Source: Kluyvera ascorbata_C (GTDB lineage: Bacteria; Pseudomonadota; Gammaproteobacteria; Enterobacterales; Enterobacteriaceae). Taken from it: DNA of 64,000 nucleotides. Each line of letters starts with the position of its first letter. Position 1 is the first letter of the stretch. Both the position numbers and the translations under genes were made by a program. The stretch spans positions 62,001 through 126,000 of the forward strand of contig NZ_JBIQOI010000009.1 of the NCBI RefSeq assembly GCF_044197065.1, written 5' to 3'. This document shows positions 8,522-17,197 of this stretch, one piece after another. The notes below the pieces were generated by a model. That model was not told the DNA's origin. It saw only the letters and a program-made list of their open reading frames with translations, and did not search any database.

Positions 8522-10222
8522 ATGCGCCAGTTAAATCGTTTAAATCAGTTCCAGCGACTGTGGCTACCGTCGCAGGGGGAAGATCAGCAAGTCACTATCG
8601 CCGAACTGGCTGCCCGCTGTTTTTGCAGCGAGCGCCACGTGCGCACCCTGCTGCGTCAGGCACAAGCGGCAGGCTGGCTGAGCTGGCAGGCGCAGTCCGG
8701 ACGCGGCAAGCGCGGACGGTTGCAGTTCCATACCGCGCCGGAAACGCTGCGTAATGAAATGATGGAAACAGCGCTGAACCGCGGCGAACAGCACAACGCG
8801 CTGGAGCTGGCGCAGATTGCCCCGGTTGAGCTACGGGCGCTGCTGCATCCGTTTCTCGGCGGCCAGTGGCAAAACAATACACCAACGCTGCGTATTCCCT
8901 ACTACCGGCCGCTTGAGCCGCTACACCCCGGTTTTCTGGCCGGACGCGCGGAGCAGCACCTTGCCGGGCAGATATACTCCGGCCTGACCCGCTTCAACCA
9001 CGAGGCTTCACAGCCGCAGGGCGACCTGGCACACCACTGGTCCGTGTCCGACGATGGGCTGTGCTGGCAGTTCTATATCCGCTCGACCCTGCACTGGCAC
9101 AACGGCGATGCCGTTGAAACCGAGCAGCTTCGCCGACGATTATTGATGCTGCTGGAATTGCCCGAACTGGCGAAGCTCTTTTCCAGCGTAAAAGTGATTA
9201 CCCAAACGCATCCACAGTGCCTGACCTTTACGCTCCATCACCCGGACTATTGGCTACCGCACCGGCTGGCGAGCTACTGTAGCGTGCTGGCGCACCCGGA
9301 CAAACCGTCACAGGGAACCGGTCCGTTTATGCTGAAAATTTTTGAGCCGGAACTGGTGCGTATTGAAAGTCACCATCAATACCATCATAGCCATCCATTG
9401 CTGCAAGCCATTGAATACTGGATCACACCGCAGCTTTTTGAGCAGGGGCTCGGCACCAGTTGCCAGCATCCGGTGCAAATCGCTATCGGCAAACCCGAGG
9501 AGCTTGGCGAGCTTCGCCTGGTGAGCCACAGTATCAGCCTGGGATTCTGCTATCTGGCGCTGCGTCAGAGCCCACGCCTGAGCGCTGCCCAGGCGCAGCG
9601 GGTCATTGCGCTGATTCACCGCTCTGGTCTGTTGCAAAGCCTGCCGCTGGGAGAAAACCTCATTACTCCAAGTCAAGAGATGCTGCCCGGCTGGGACATC
9701 CCACTGCCAAAAGAACCGCCCGACGTTGCCCTGCCGTCCCATCTGACGCTTCTCTATCATCTACCGGTGGAACTGCACACCATGGCCGAAGAGCTCAAAA
9801 CCGCGCTGGCTCGTCTTGGCTGCGAGCTGACGGTGATTTTTTATGATGCAAAAAGCTGGACCGGTTGCCCGGACCTGCCGCAGGCAGATCTGTTTATGGG
9901 CGACCGCCTGATTGGCGAGATGCCGGAATACGCGCTGGAGCAGTGGCTTCGCTGTGATGCGCTATGGCCCGCGCTGTTTACCGAGCAACAGTCCCATCGC
10001 GTTCGCCTGGCGCTGGATGAAGCGCAATCGCTGCCGGATGATACTCAGCGCGTCGCCGCCCTGAAGACTATTTTTACCCGCCTGATGAGTGAAGCCATGC
10101 TGACACCGTTGTTTAACTATCAATACCAGGTCAGCGCGCCACCGGGGGTTAACGGCATTCGTCTGAACGCGCGCGGCTGGTTTGATTTTTCCGCCGCCTG
10201 GTTGCCTCCGACCACGCGGTGA
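8522..10222 (+). CDS. ybaE: SgrR-family transcriptional regulator YbaE
   Basis: The protein has 566 residues from the ATG at 8522. The frame is open from a TTG at 8507, but the ATG matches the E. coli start and length. It has an N-terminal winged helix-turn-helix (CFCSERHVRTLLRQA, residues about 30-45) joined to a domain like the extracytoplasmic oligopeptide/nickel solute-binding proteins (SBP_bac_5). This is the SgrR architecture: a cytosolic DNA-binding protein that uses a solute-binding fold to sense a ligand. No signal peptide is present, as expected. The ligand and targets are unknown. It is divergent from cof, about 100 bases away, and the queC gene follows on the same strand. Confidence 0.93.
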   Translation: MRQLNRLNQFQRLWLPSQGEDQQVTIAELAARCFCSERHVRTLLRQAQAAGWLSWQAQSGRGKRGRLQFHTAPETLRNEMMETALNRGEQHNALELAQIAPVELRALLHPFLGGQWQNNTPTLRIPYYRPLEPLHPGFLAGRAEQHLAGQIYSGLTRFNHEASQPQGDLAHHWSVSDDGLCWQFYIRSTLHWHNGDAVETEQLRRRLLMLLELPELAKLFSSVKVITQTHPQCLTFTLHHPDYWLPHRLASYCSVLAHPDKPSQGTGPFMLKIFEPELVRIESHHQYHHSHPLLQAIEYWITPQLFEQGLGTSCQHPVQIAIGKPEELGELRLVSHSISLGFCYLALRQSPRLSAAQAQRVIALIHRSGLLQSLPLGENLITPSQEMLPGWDIPLPKEPPDVALPSHLTLLYHLPVELHTMAEELKTALARLGCELTVIFYDAKSWTGCPDLPQADLFMGDRLIGEMPEYALEQWLRCDALWPALFTEQQSHRVRLALDEAQSLPDDTQRVAALKTIFTRLMSEAMLTPLFNYQYQVSAPPGVNGIRLNARGWFDFSAAWLPPTTR

Positions 10223-10289
10223 AGAAGCTGGTCGCCACGCGCCGCAGGCGTTACCATAGCGGCTTTTAGAATCACAGACAGGAAAAGCC

Positions 10290-10985
10290 ATGAAACGTGC
10301 CGTTGTCGTCTTTAGCGGTGGACAAGATTCCACAACATGCCTGGTGCAGGCGCTGCATCAATATGATGAAGTTCACTGCGTCACGTTTGATTATGGCCAA
10401 CGCCATCGCGCTGAAATTGACGTTGCCCGTGAACTGGCGCTGACCTTGGGCGCTCGCGCGCATAAAGTGCTGGACGTCACCCTGCTCAATGAACTGGCGG
10501 TCAGCAGCCTGACTCGCGACAGCATCCCCGTACCGGACTACGAACCGGATGCCGACGGCATTCCAAATACCTTCGTACCGGGGCGCAATATTCTGTTCCT
10601 GACGCTGGCGGCTATTTATGCCTATCAGGTAAAAGCGGAAGCCGTCATTACCGGCGTCTGTGAAACCGACTTCTCCGGTTATCCGGACTGTCGCGATGAG
10701 TTCGTGAAGGCGCTGAACCATGCGGTCAGCCTGGGCATGGCAAAAGACATTCGCTTTGAAACGCCGCTGATGTGGCTCGACAAAGCCCAGACCTGGGCAC
10801 TGGCTGACTACTGGGACAAACTAGAACTGGTACGCACCGAGACGCTCACCTGCTACAACGGTATCAAAGGTAATGGCTGCGGCCACTGCGCGGCCTGTAA
10901 TCTACGCGCCAACGGGCTCAATCATTATCTGGCGGATAAGCCAGGGGTGATGGCAGCAATGAAGCAGAAGACCGGTCTGAAATAG
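10290..10985 (+). CDS. queC: 7-cyano-7-deazaguanine synthase QueC
   Basis: QueC converts 7-carboxy-7-deazaguanine to preQ0 with ATP and ammonia in queuosine biosynthesis. The 231-residue protein begins with the ATP-pyrophosphatase P-loop FSGGQDSTT (residues 8-16). Near the C terminus four cysteines in CYNGIKGNGCGHCAAC form the zinc site. The start follows a CAGGAAAAG ribosome site. Two later queuosine genes, tgt and queA, are in the same window at 58-60 kb but in a separate operon. Confidence 0.97.
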   Translation: MKRAVVVFSGGQDSTTCLVQALHQYDEVHCVTFDYGQRHRAEIDVARELALTLGARAHKVLDVTLLNELAVSSLTRDSIPVPDYEPDADGIPNTFVPGRNILFLTLAAIYAYQVKAEAVITGVCETDFSGYPDCRDEFVKALNHAVSLGMAKDIRFETPLMWLDKAQTWALADYWDKLELVRTETLTCYNGIKGNGCGHCAACNLRANGLNHYLADKPGVMAAMKQKTGLK

Positions 10986-10996
10986 GTCTGGCGTTA

Positions 10997-11062
10997 TTCC
11001 CGGGGTCGCTTGCGCTCACCCGGGCTACCGTCCCGGGCCTGACGTTTACGCCGCCCCGGGAC
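10997..11062. repeat. REP/BIME-like repeat between queC and fadM
   Basis: Four CCCGGG-containing segments (about 10999, 11018, 11032 and 11055) alternate in orientation between the convergent ends of queC and fadM. The CACCCGGGCTACCG part matches the element at 393-430. The arrangement fits a BIME built from two facing REP-like units. Confidence 0.6.
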
Positions 11063-11069
11063 AAGCATA

Positions 11070-11468
11070 TTACTCAACCATCGCTTCCAGATGCTCCCGC
11101 AACTCTCCTTCCAGCGCCAGCGCCTTCTGCGTTTTCAGGTCGATACAGACAAAGGTAATCAGCGCGTCGGCAACCACCTGTCCTTCAGGCTCCAGCGTTA
11201 CCACCTGACTTAACACACCGCTTTTCCCATTCAGTTGTTGTACCTTGCTGGTCACCGTTAGCAGGTCGCCCAGCACCGCCGGGCGACGGTAGTTAATATT
11301 GATGTTCACCACCACAAAGGCAATGTGGTGCGCGCTCATCCACTGGAACCCCGCGCTGCTCTCCAGCCCATCCCAGCGGGCCTCTTCGAGAAACTCCAGA
11401 TAACGGGCGTTGTTAACGTGCTGATACACGTCCAGGTGATAACCGCGAACTTTGATTTGTGTCTGCAT
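11070..11468 (-). CDS. fadM: Long-chain acyl-CoA thioesterase FadM
   Basis: FadM (YbaW) is a 132-residue single hotdog-fold thioesterase of the 4-hydroxybenzoyl-CoA thioesterase type, which hydrolyses long-chain acyl-CoA. The YHLDVYQHVNNARYLEFLEEARW segment carries the family Asp and the VNN turn of the active site. The length matches E. coli. It stands alone between queC and ybaV, ending at the REP-like element. Confidence 0.94.
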   Translation of the reverse strand: MQTQIKVRGYHLDVYQHVNNARYLEFLEEARWDGLESSAGFQWMSAHHIAFVVVNININYRRPAVLGDLLTVTSKVQQLNGKSGVLSQVVTLEPEGQVVADALITFVCIDLKTQKALALEGELREHLEAMVE

Positions 11469-11578
11469 AGCGCCATAGCCTTATTATTTTGTTTTATACA
11501 TAGAGTCAGAGGTCACACCACTGGTATGACCTCTTTAGTCTGGCAAATTTTCAGACGAGTGCAAACACCTTGTGCAAT

Positions 11579-11956
11579 TTAAAGCGTGAGGTGGGCCAGA
11601 TTACGCTCAACGAGTGAACTACCCATGCCCGGAACCTGTTTGAGATCGTCCACCGTTTTGAACGGGCCGTACTCTTCGCGATAGCTGACAATAGCCTGTG
11701 CTTTTTTCAAACCCACGCCGTTCATTGCCTGCGCCAGCGCTTCGGCCGAAGCGGTATTGATGCTGACCCTGGTGCCTTCATCTTCCGCCGTTTTACCCGC
11801 AGGCACGGCTTTCGTCTGCTCTGCGACATCTGCGCTGGCTTTTACCTGCGTTGCCTGCGTTTTCGCAGACGCTGGCTGTGCCGCCTGAACGCTAAAGCTC
11901 ATTCCCACACACGCCAATACTGCCGCCATAACAGACATTTTGATTCCACGTTTCAT
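11579..11956 (-). CDS. ybaV: Helix-hairpin-helix protein YbaV (ComEA-like)
   Basis: The 125-residue product starts with a signal peptide (MKRGIKMSVMAAVLAC..., cleavage after SVQA) and a low-complexity Ala/Thr/Lys linker. A C-terminal pair of helix-hairpin-helix motifs follows: NTASAEALAQAMNGVGLKKA and VDDLKQVPGMGSSLVERN. This is the ComEA-type DNA-binding module. It is predicted to be periplasmic. Its role in enteric bacteria is not settled; related proteins bind incoming DNA. Confidence 0.9.
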   Translation of the reverse strand: MKRGIKMSVMAAVLACVGMSFSVQAAQPASAKTQATQVKASADVAEQTKAVPAGKTAEDEGTRVSINTASAEALAQAMNGVGLKKAQAIVSYREEYGPFKTVDDLKQVPGMGSSLVERNLAHLTL

Positions 11957-12029
11957 ATTGATTTCTCCTTGTTGATTGATAGCGAAAGCACCATAACGGT
12001 TAGCGCGCCACGGTTCAAAAGGCAGATTT

Positions 12030-12061
12030 CAAATGTGGAAAAGGCCGCGAAAGCGGCCTTT
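12030..12061 (-). terminator. Terminator downstream of ppiD
   Basis: AAAGGCCGC (12040-12048) and GCGGCCTTT (12053-12061) form a nine-pair stem with a GAAA loop on the plus strand. On the minus strand the stem ends in TTT and TCC, so the U tract is short. It sits 44 bases past the ppiD stop and before ybaV. Confidence 0.6.
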
Positions 12062-12104
12062 GATTTGTTCATCGCATTACAAAAATATGCGAAGCGAATT
12101 CCGA

Positions 12105-13979
12105 TTATTGCTGCTGGTCGATGATATCGCCGAGCTTAATCTTCGCGGATTTACGCAGGTTGTTCATCATCGCTTCGAAGGCGATTTGCGCGTTATTCTG
12201 GGTAATGCCCTGAACCATCGCTTTCTTCTGCGCTTCCGGCATTTCGCCCGCTTTCACTTCGTCCAGCGCCAGCAGAACCACGTTGCCCTGCATATCGTTG
12301 CCGATACCGTAGCTTGGTTTGTCTTTCTGCGGCAGCGGCAGCGCGAAGGCAGCCTGACTCAGCGGATCCTGACCGGCACGGCTCAGAGTTTTGCTGGCGC
12401 TAAAGGTCAGACCCGCCGCTTTCATCGCGTCGTCGCCCTTACCGTCTTTCAGCGCGACAAGCAGTTTTTCAGCATCCAGTTTGGCCTGCTGTTCTGCTTT
12501 GCTGTGCTTAACGATGTCGGTCACCTGTGCTTTCACGTCGGCCAGTGGTTTCACCGCTTCAGCTTTGTGCTCGCTCACGCGAATAACGAAGGCACGGTCA
12601 CCGTCAACGGTGATAATGTCAGAGTTGCTGCCCGGCATGCCGTTCTCACCAACCAGACCGCCGTTAAAGATAGCGTCGGATACCGGCTTGAAGTTCAGCT
12701 CTGCTGGCAGGCTGTTACGGTCAAACCAACCGGTCTCAACTGCTTTCACGCCAGCCGCCTGCTCTGCGCCTGCCAGAGAGTCGTTGTCGTTGCTCGCCGC
12801 ATCGCTCACCTTCTGCTGCAGTGCATAGTAAGCGTCGAGAGATTTTTCCTGCTTCACTTTGTCTGCGATGTCGCTACGTACGTCTGCCAGCGGTTTCACT
12901 ACGGCAGCCTGAACGTCATCCAGGCGCGCGACCAGGAAGCCCACGGAAGATTTGATAACGCCTGACAGCTGGCCTTTCTCTTTCAGACCGGCATTTTTCA
13001 GTTCATCAGGCGTAGTAGACGCTTCCAGCCAACCCATGTCACCGCCGTTACGCGCAGAGATGATGTCGGCAGATTTCTCTTTCGCCAGCGTGGCAAAATC
13101 AGCGCCCTTGTTCAGCGCATCCAGAACCGCTTTCGCATCGGCTTCGGTTTTGGTCTGAATCACGCTGAAGCGCTCGCGCTGCGGCTGAGTGAACTGATCC
13201 TGATGCTGATCGTAGTAGGACTGGATTTCGTCGTCAGTGACAGGCTCGCTCATGGAGGTCGCGTCCAGCTTGATATAGCTCACGCGGAACTGTTCCGGTG
13301 CGACAAACTGGCTCTTGTTCTGCTCATAGTAGCTCGCCACTTCCTGGTCAGAAACCTGCTGTTTCGCCGCCAGTGCATTCACGTCGATAGTGGCTTCGCG
13401 AACCAGACGCTGCTGAGCAACCAGTTCAGCCAGTTGATCGGTTTCACCTGGCAGCATGAAGTCAGTACCCGCCACGGCGTTAATCAGCTGCTGAGTAGTT
13501 AGCTGGTTACGCAGCGCCTGCGCGTATTGATCGGCCGTCATGCCCATCTGACCCACCAGCGCGTTGTAGCGGGTGTTATCAAATTTGCCGTCGGTCTGGA
13601 ACGCCGGGGTAGCGAAAATCGCTTTGCGCACCTGCTCATCGCTGATGCCAAGGCCTAATGTCTTCGAATACTGGTCAAGCAGCGATTCGTCAATCAGGCG
13701 ATTCAGCACCTGCTGGCGCATAGATTTGATGTAGTTTTCGTTGGCTGCCAGCTCTGAGTACTGGTCGCCAAGCTGCTGCTGCATGCGGTTACGCTCGCTA
13801 GCAACGGCATTTTCAAACTGGGCGCGGCCAATTTCCTGGCCATTCACTTTCGCGGCAAAATTATTGTTACCGCCGATCAGGTAACCACTCACGCCGGTCA
13901 AAATGAACGACACGATAATGAGACCGAAAATGACTTTGATCACGACGCTGTTGGCTGCCGTGCGTAAATTGTCCATCAT
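12105..13979 (-). CDS. ppiD: Periplasmic folding chaperone PpiD
   Basis: PpiD is an inner-membrane-anchored periplasmic chaperone that sits near the SecYEG exit. The protein is 624 residues from the ATG pair at 13979/13976 (E. coli 623). It has a single N-terminal membrane helix (residues about 16-34), a SurA-like N-terminal chaperone region and an inactive parvulin domain at about 265-355 marked by ARNGGDMGWLE. A long C-terminal region follows. The upstream extension of the frame has no ribosome site and is not used. It follows hupB on the same strand with a strong terminator between. Confidence 0.95.
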   Translation of the reverse strand: MMDNLRTAANSVVIKVIFGLIIVSFILTGVSGYLIGGNNNFAAKVNGQEIGRAQFENAVASERNRMQQQLGDQYSELAANENYIKSMRQQVLNRLIDESLLDQYSKTLGLGISDEQVRKAIFATPAFQTDGKFDNTRYNALVGQMGMTADQYAQALRNQLTTQQLINAVAGTDFMLPGETDQLAELVAQQRLVREATIDVNALAAKQQVSDQEVASYYEQNKSQFVAPEQFRVSYIKLDATSMSEPVTDDEIQSYYDQHQDQFTQPQRERFSVIQTKTEADAKAVLDALNKGADFATLAKEKSADIISARNGGDMGWLEASTTPDELKNAGLKEKGQLSGVIKSSVGFLVARLDDVQAAVVKPLADVRSDIADKVKQEKSLDAYYALQQKVSDAASNDNDSLAGAEQAAGVKAVETGWFDRNSLPAELNFKPVSDAIFNGGLVGENGMPGSNSDIITVDGDRAFVIRVSEHKAEAVKPLADVKAQVTDIVKHSKAEQQAKLDAEKLLVALKDGKGDDAMKAAGLTFSASKTLSRAGQDPLSQAAFALPLPQKDKPSYGIGNDMQGNVVLLALDEVKAGEMPEAQKKAMVQGITQNNAQIAFEAMMNNLRKSAKIKLGDIIDQQQ

Positions 13980-14113
13980 GGTGTAACAACACTCCGCTGT
14001 AGGTGACAAATACCTCGTGCAGCATAGCACGTGTGGCCGCTATTTTGACAAGAAACCGGGGCGCTTGTCAGCATGACACCGAATATAAACGCTTAAAAGT
14101 ACACAATAAGCCA

Positions 14114-14141
14114 TAAAAAAAGGCACATCAGATGATGCGCC
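14114..14141 (-). terminator. Terminator downstream of hupB
   Basis: GGCGCATCA and TGATGTGCC (minus strand) form a nine-pair stem, 14122-14141, followed by eight T residues. Confidence 0.88.
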
Positions 14142-14177
14142 CTTGTACTGTGCCACATTCCCTACGAGGGAAAGCGA

Positions 14178-14450
14178 TCAGTTTACCGCGTCTTTCAGTG
14201 CTTTACCTGCACGGAACGCTGGTACTTTAGCAGCGGCGATAGTGATCTCTTTACCAGTTTGAGGGTTACGGCCAGTACGGGCAGCACGCTCTTTAACAGC
14301 AAAGGTACCAAAACCTACCAGTGCAACATCATCCCCGGCTTGCAGAGATTCAGTAACAGAAGCAATTAAAGCATCTAACGCACGTCCAGCTGCAGCTTTG
14401 GAGATATCCGCGCCAGCAGCAATCTTGTCAATCAGTTGAGATTTATTCAC
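14178..14450 (-). CDS. hupB: DNA-binding protein HU-beta
   Basis: HU-beta is the 90-residue nucleoid protein that bends DNA as a homodimer or as a heterodimer with HU-alpha. I chose the GTG at 14450, which follows GGAAGAG and gives the family length and N terminus (VNKSQLIDKIAAG read as Met). The in-frame ATG at 14504 would add an unlikely basic leader. The DNA-intercalating arm with RNPQTGKEITI and the GFGTFAVKERAAR core are complete. It is downstream of lon, with its own terminator. Confidence 0.97.
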   Translation of the reverse strand: MNKSQLIDKIAAGADISKAAAGRALDALIASVTESLQAGDDVALVGFGTFAVKERAARTGRNPQTGKEITIAAAKVPAFRAGKALKDAVN

Positions 14451-14590
14451 TGTTCTCTTCCTCTCTTTATTATTTATATCGCACCGGAGTCCTTCGCGGT
14501 GCAATCGCGGAGCAGTTATATCAGGACTCCCATGCCCTTACAACACCCGTCGTCTTAGACACACCTGCCAGCCGTCTAAATTAGCGAGAC

Positions 14591-14629
14591 AAAAAAAGGC
14601 TGGCAAGTCAGTTTACGCTTGCCAGCCTT
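14591..14629 (-). terminator. Terminator downstream of lon
   Basis: AAGGCTGGCAAG and CTTGCCAGCCTT (14596-14607 and 14618-14629) form a twelve-pair stem. The minus strand continues into a T run of seven. Confidence 0.9.
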
Positions 14630-14659
14630 ATATTTATTAACGCTCTTTGCGCGAGGTCA

Positions 14660-17014
14660 CTATTTTGCGCTTACAACCTGCATGCCAGACGGCTCATTTT
14701 GCAGCGCCAGCGCCAGAACTTCCTCAATGCGCTTAACCGGATGAATCTCCAGATCGGCCAGAACGTTGTCTGGAATCTCTTCCAGATCGCGTTTGTTCTC
14801 ATCAGGAATCAGAACAGTCTTAATACCACCACGGTGCGCCGCGAGCAGTTTTTCCTTCAGACCGCCGATTGGCAGCACCAGGCCACGCAGGGTAATTTCC
14901 CCTGTCATCGCCACGTCTGCACGCACCGGGTTACCGGTCAAACAGGAAACCAGCGCGGTACACATCGCGATACCCGCACTTGGACCGTCTTTCGGCGTCG
15001 CCCCTTCCGGTACGTGAACGTGAATGTCGCGTTTTTCGTAGAAATCTGGGTTGATACCCAGTTTTTCTGCGCGCGCACGTACCACGGTCAGCGCTGCCTG
15101 AATGGACTCCTGCATGACTTCACCCAGAGAACCGGTATAAGTCAGCTTGCCTTTACCCGGTACACAGGCGGTTTCAATGGTCAGCAGGTCGCCGCCCACC
15201 TCTGTCCACGCCAGACCGGTAACCTGACCCACGCGGTTTTCTTCATCGGCGCGACCGTAGTCGAAGCGCTGAATGCCGAGGAAATCATGCAGGTTGTCGC
15301 CGTTAATCTCGATGTGCTTCAGATCTTTATCCAGCAGCAGCTGTTTAACCGCTTTACGGCACAGCTTCGAGATTTCACGTTCCAGGCTACGGACGCCCGC
15401 TTCACGGGTGTAGTAACGAATGATGCCAACAATCGCACTGTCATCAACCGTCAGCTCGCCTTTTTTCAGCGCATTACGTTCAATCTGCTTCGGCAGCAGG
15501 TGACGTTTCGCGATGTTCAGCTTCTCGTCTTCGGTATAACCGGACAGACGGATCACTTCCATACGGTCCAGCAGCGGCGCTGGAATGTTCATGGAGTTCG
15601 AGGTCGCCACGAACATCACGTCGCTGAGATCGTAATCCACTTCCAGGTAGTGATCGCTGAACGCCACGTTCTGTTCTGGATCAAGTACTTCCAGCAGAGC
15701 AGAGGCCGGGTCACCGCGCATGTCCGAAGACATTTTGTCGATTTCATCGAGCAGGAACAGCGGGTTTTTAACGCCCACTTTCGCCATTTTCTGGATCAGT
15801 TTACCCGGCATAGAGCCGATGTAAGTACGACGGTGACCGCGGATTTCCGCTTCGTCACGCACGCCGCCCAGCGCCATACGAACGTATTTACGCCCGGTCG
15901 CTTGAGCAATGGACTGACCCAGAGAGGTTTTACCCACACCAGGAGGCCCTACCAGGCACAGGATTGGCCCTTTCAGCTTGTTCACACGGCTTTGAACCGC
16001 GAGGTACTCAAGAATACGGTCTTTGACGCGCTCGAGGCCATAATGGTCGGTATCGAGGATTTCCTGCGCCTGGCGAAGGTCTTTTTTGACCTTGCTGCGC
16101 GTATTCCACGGCACCTGCACCATCCAGTCGATATAACCGCGAACCACGGTGGCTTCAGCTGACATCGGCGACATCATTTTCAGCTTCTGCAGTTCGGCTT
16201 CGGTTTTCTCTTTGGCCTCTTTCGGCATTTTCGCTGCGTCGATCTTACGCTTCAACGCTTCGTTTTCGTCAGGAACTTCGTCCATCTCGCCGAGTTCTTT
16301 CTGAATAGCTTTCATTTGCTCGTTCAGATAGTACTCACGCTGGGATTTCTCCATCTGCTTTTTCACGCGGTTGCGAATGCGCTTCTCAACCTGCAACAGA
16401 TCGATTTCTGACTCCATCATCGCCATCAGATATTCCAGGCGCTCGTTGATGTCAGACATCTCCAGAACAGACTGTTTATCTGCCAGCTTCAACGGCATGT
16501 GGGCCGCGATGGTATCAGCCAGGCGTGCAGGATCGTCGATGCTGTTCAGCGACGTCAGCACTTCTGGTGGGATTTTCTTGTTCAGTTTGATATAGCCTTC
16601 AAACTGACCAATCGCTGTGCGTACCAGTACTTCCTGCTCACGCTCTTCAATGGCCGGCGACTCAAGGTACTCAGCTTTCGCGGAGAAGTGTTCGCCGTTA
16701 TCAGAGAGCGTAGAAATACGCGCACGCTGCAACCCTTCGACCAGTACTTTAACCGTACCGTCAGGCAGCTTCAGCATTTGTAAAATAGAGGCCACGGTCC
16801 CGACGGTGAAAAGATCGTTTACACCCGGCTCATCCGTTGAAGCATCTTTCTGCGCGACCAGCATGATTTTTTTATCATGATCCATGGCCGCTTCCAGACA
16901 ACGGATAGATTTTTCCCGCCCTACAAATAAGGGGATGACCATGTGCGGATAAACCACCACATCGCGCAATGGCAATACGGGGATTTCAATGCGTTCAGAA
17001 CGCTCAGGATTCAT
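14660..17014 (-). CDS. lon: ATP-dependent protease Lon
   Basis: Lon is the cytosolic homohexameric AAA+ serine protease that degrades misfolded and regulatory proteins. The 784-residue protein equals E. coli Lon in length. It has the N-terminal substrate domain, the AAA+ module with Walker A GPPGVGKTSLG (about 356) and Walker B LFLLDEIDKM, and the C-terminal protease domain. The catalytic Ser in PKDGPSAGIAM corresponds to Ser679 and the catalytic Lys in GLKEKLLAA to Lys722. A sigma-32 type promoter lies upstream at 17095-17123, so heat-shock control is expected. Confidence 0.98.
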   Translation of the reverse strand: MNPERSERIEIPVLPLRDVVVYPHMVIPLFVGREKSIRCLEAAMDHDKKIMLVAQKDASTDEPGVNDLFTVGTVASILQMLKLPDGTVKVLVEGLQRARISTLSDNGEHFSAKAEYLESPAIEEREQEVLVRTAIGQFEGYIKLNKKIPPEVLTSLNSIDDPARLADTIAAHMPLKLADKQSVLEMSDINERLEYLMAMMESEIDLLQVEKRIRNRVKKQMEKSQREYYLNEQMKAIQKELGEMDEVPDENEALKRKIDAAKMPKEAKEKTEAELQKLKMMSPMSAEATVVRGYIDWMVQVPWNTRSKVKKDLRQAQEILDTDHYGLERVKDRILEYLAVQSRVNKLKGPILCLVGPPGVGKTSLGQSIAQATGRKYVRMALGGVRDEAEIRGHRRTYIGSMPGKLIQKMAKVGVKNPLFLLDEIDKMSSDMRGDPASALLEVLDPEQNVAFSDHYLEVDYDLSDVMFVATSNSMNIPAPLLDRMEVIRLSGYTEDEKLNIAKRHLLPKQIERNALKKGELTVDDSAIVGIIRYYTREAGVRSLEREISKLCRKAVKQLLLDKDLKHIEINGDNLHDFLGIQRFDYGRADEENRVGQVTGLAWTEVGGDLLTIETACVPGKGKLTYTGSLGEVMQESIQAALTVVRARAEKLGINPDFYEKRDIHVHVPEGATPKDGPSAGIAMCTALVSCLTGNPVRADVAMTGEITLRGLVLPIGGLKEKLLAAHRGGIKTVLIPDENKRDLEEIPDNVLADLEIHPVKRIEEVLALALQNEPSGMQVVSAK

Positions 17015-17094
17015 AGAGCTCTCTCTTAGTTTAGTGTCCGCCAGGTAAGCTGGTCATGCGACTGTGCTTCACACAACCATTAACATGTAACCAG

Positions 17095-17123
17095 TATATG
17101 GGGATGTATTCCACACATTCAAC
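17095..17123 (-). promoter_or_regulatory. Sigma-32 (heat shock) promoter of lon
   Basis: The minus strand reads GTTGAA (17123-17118), a 14-base spacer and CCCCATATA (17103-17095). This fits the RpoH consensus CTTGAA-N13-17-CCCCATNT with one mismatch in the -35 box. It lies about 80 bases before the lon ATG. Confidence 0.85.
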
Positions 17124-17138
17124 GCCATGAATACGGAA

Positions 17139-17170
17139 AAATAAAAGGGGAGATAAAATCCCCCCTTTTT
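17139..17170 (-). terminator. Terminator downstream of clpX
   Basis: AAAAGGGG (17143-17150) pairs with CCCCTTTT (17162-17169). The minus strand continues into TTTTATTTTTCC. It separates clpPX from the lon promoter. Confidence 0.8.
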
Positions 17171-17197
17171 GATTAACTGATTGTATGAACTGGTGAA

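Noticed and set aside
14699..16162. 487-codon plus-strand frame opposite lon
   Set aside because: It is the complement of lon codons with atypical composition and no start signals.
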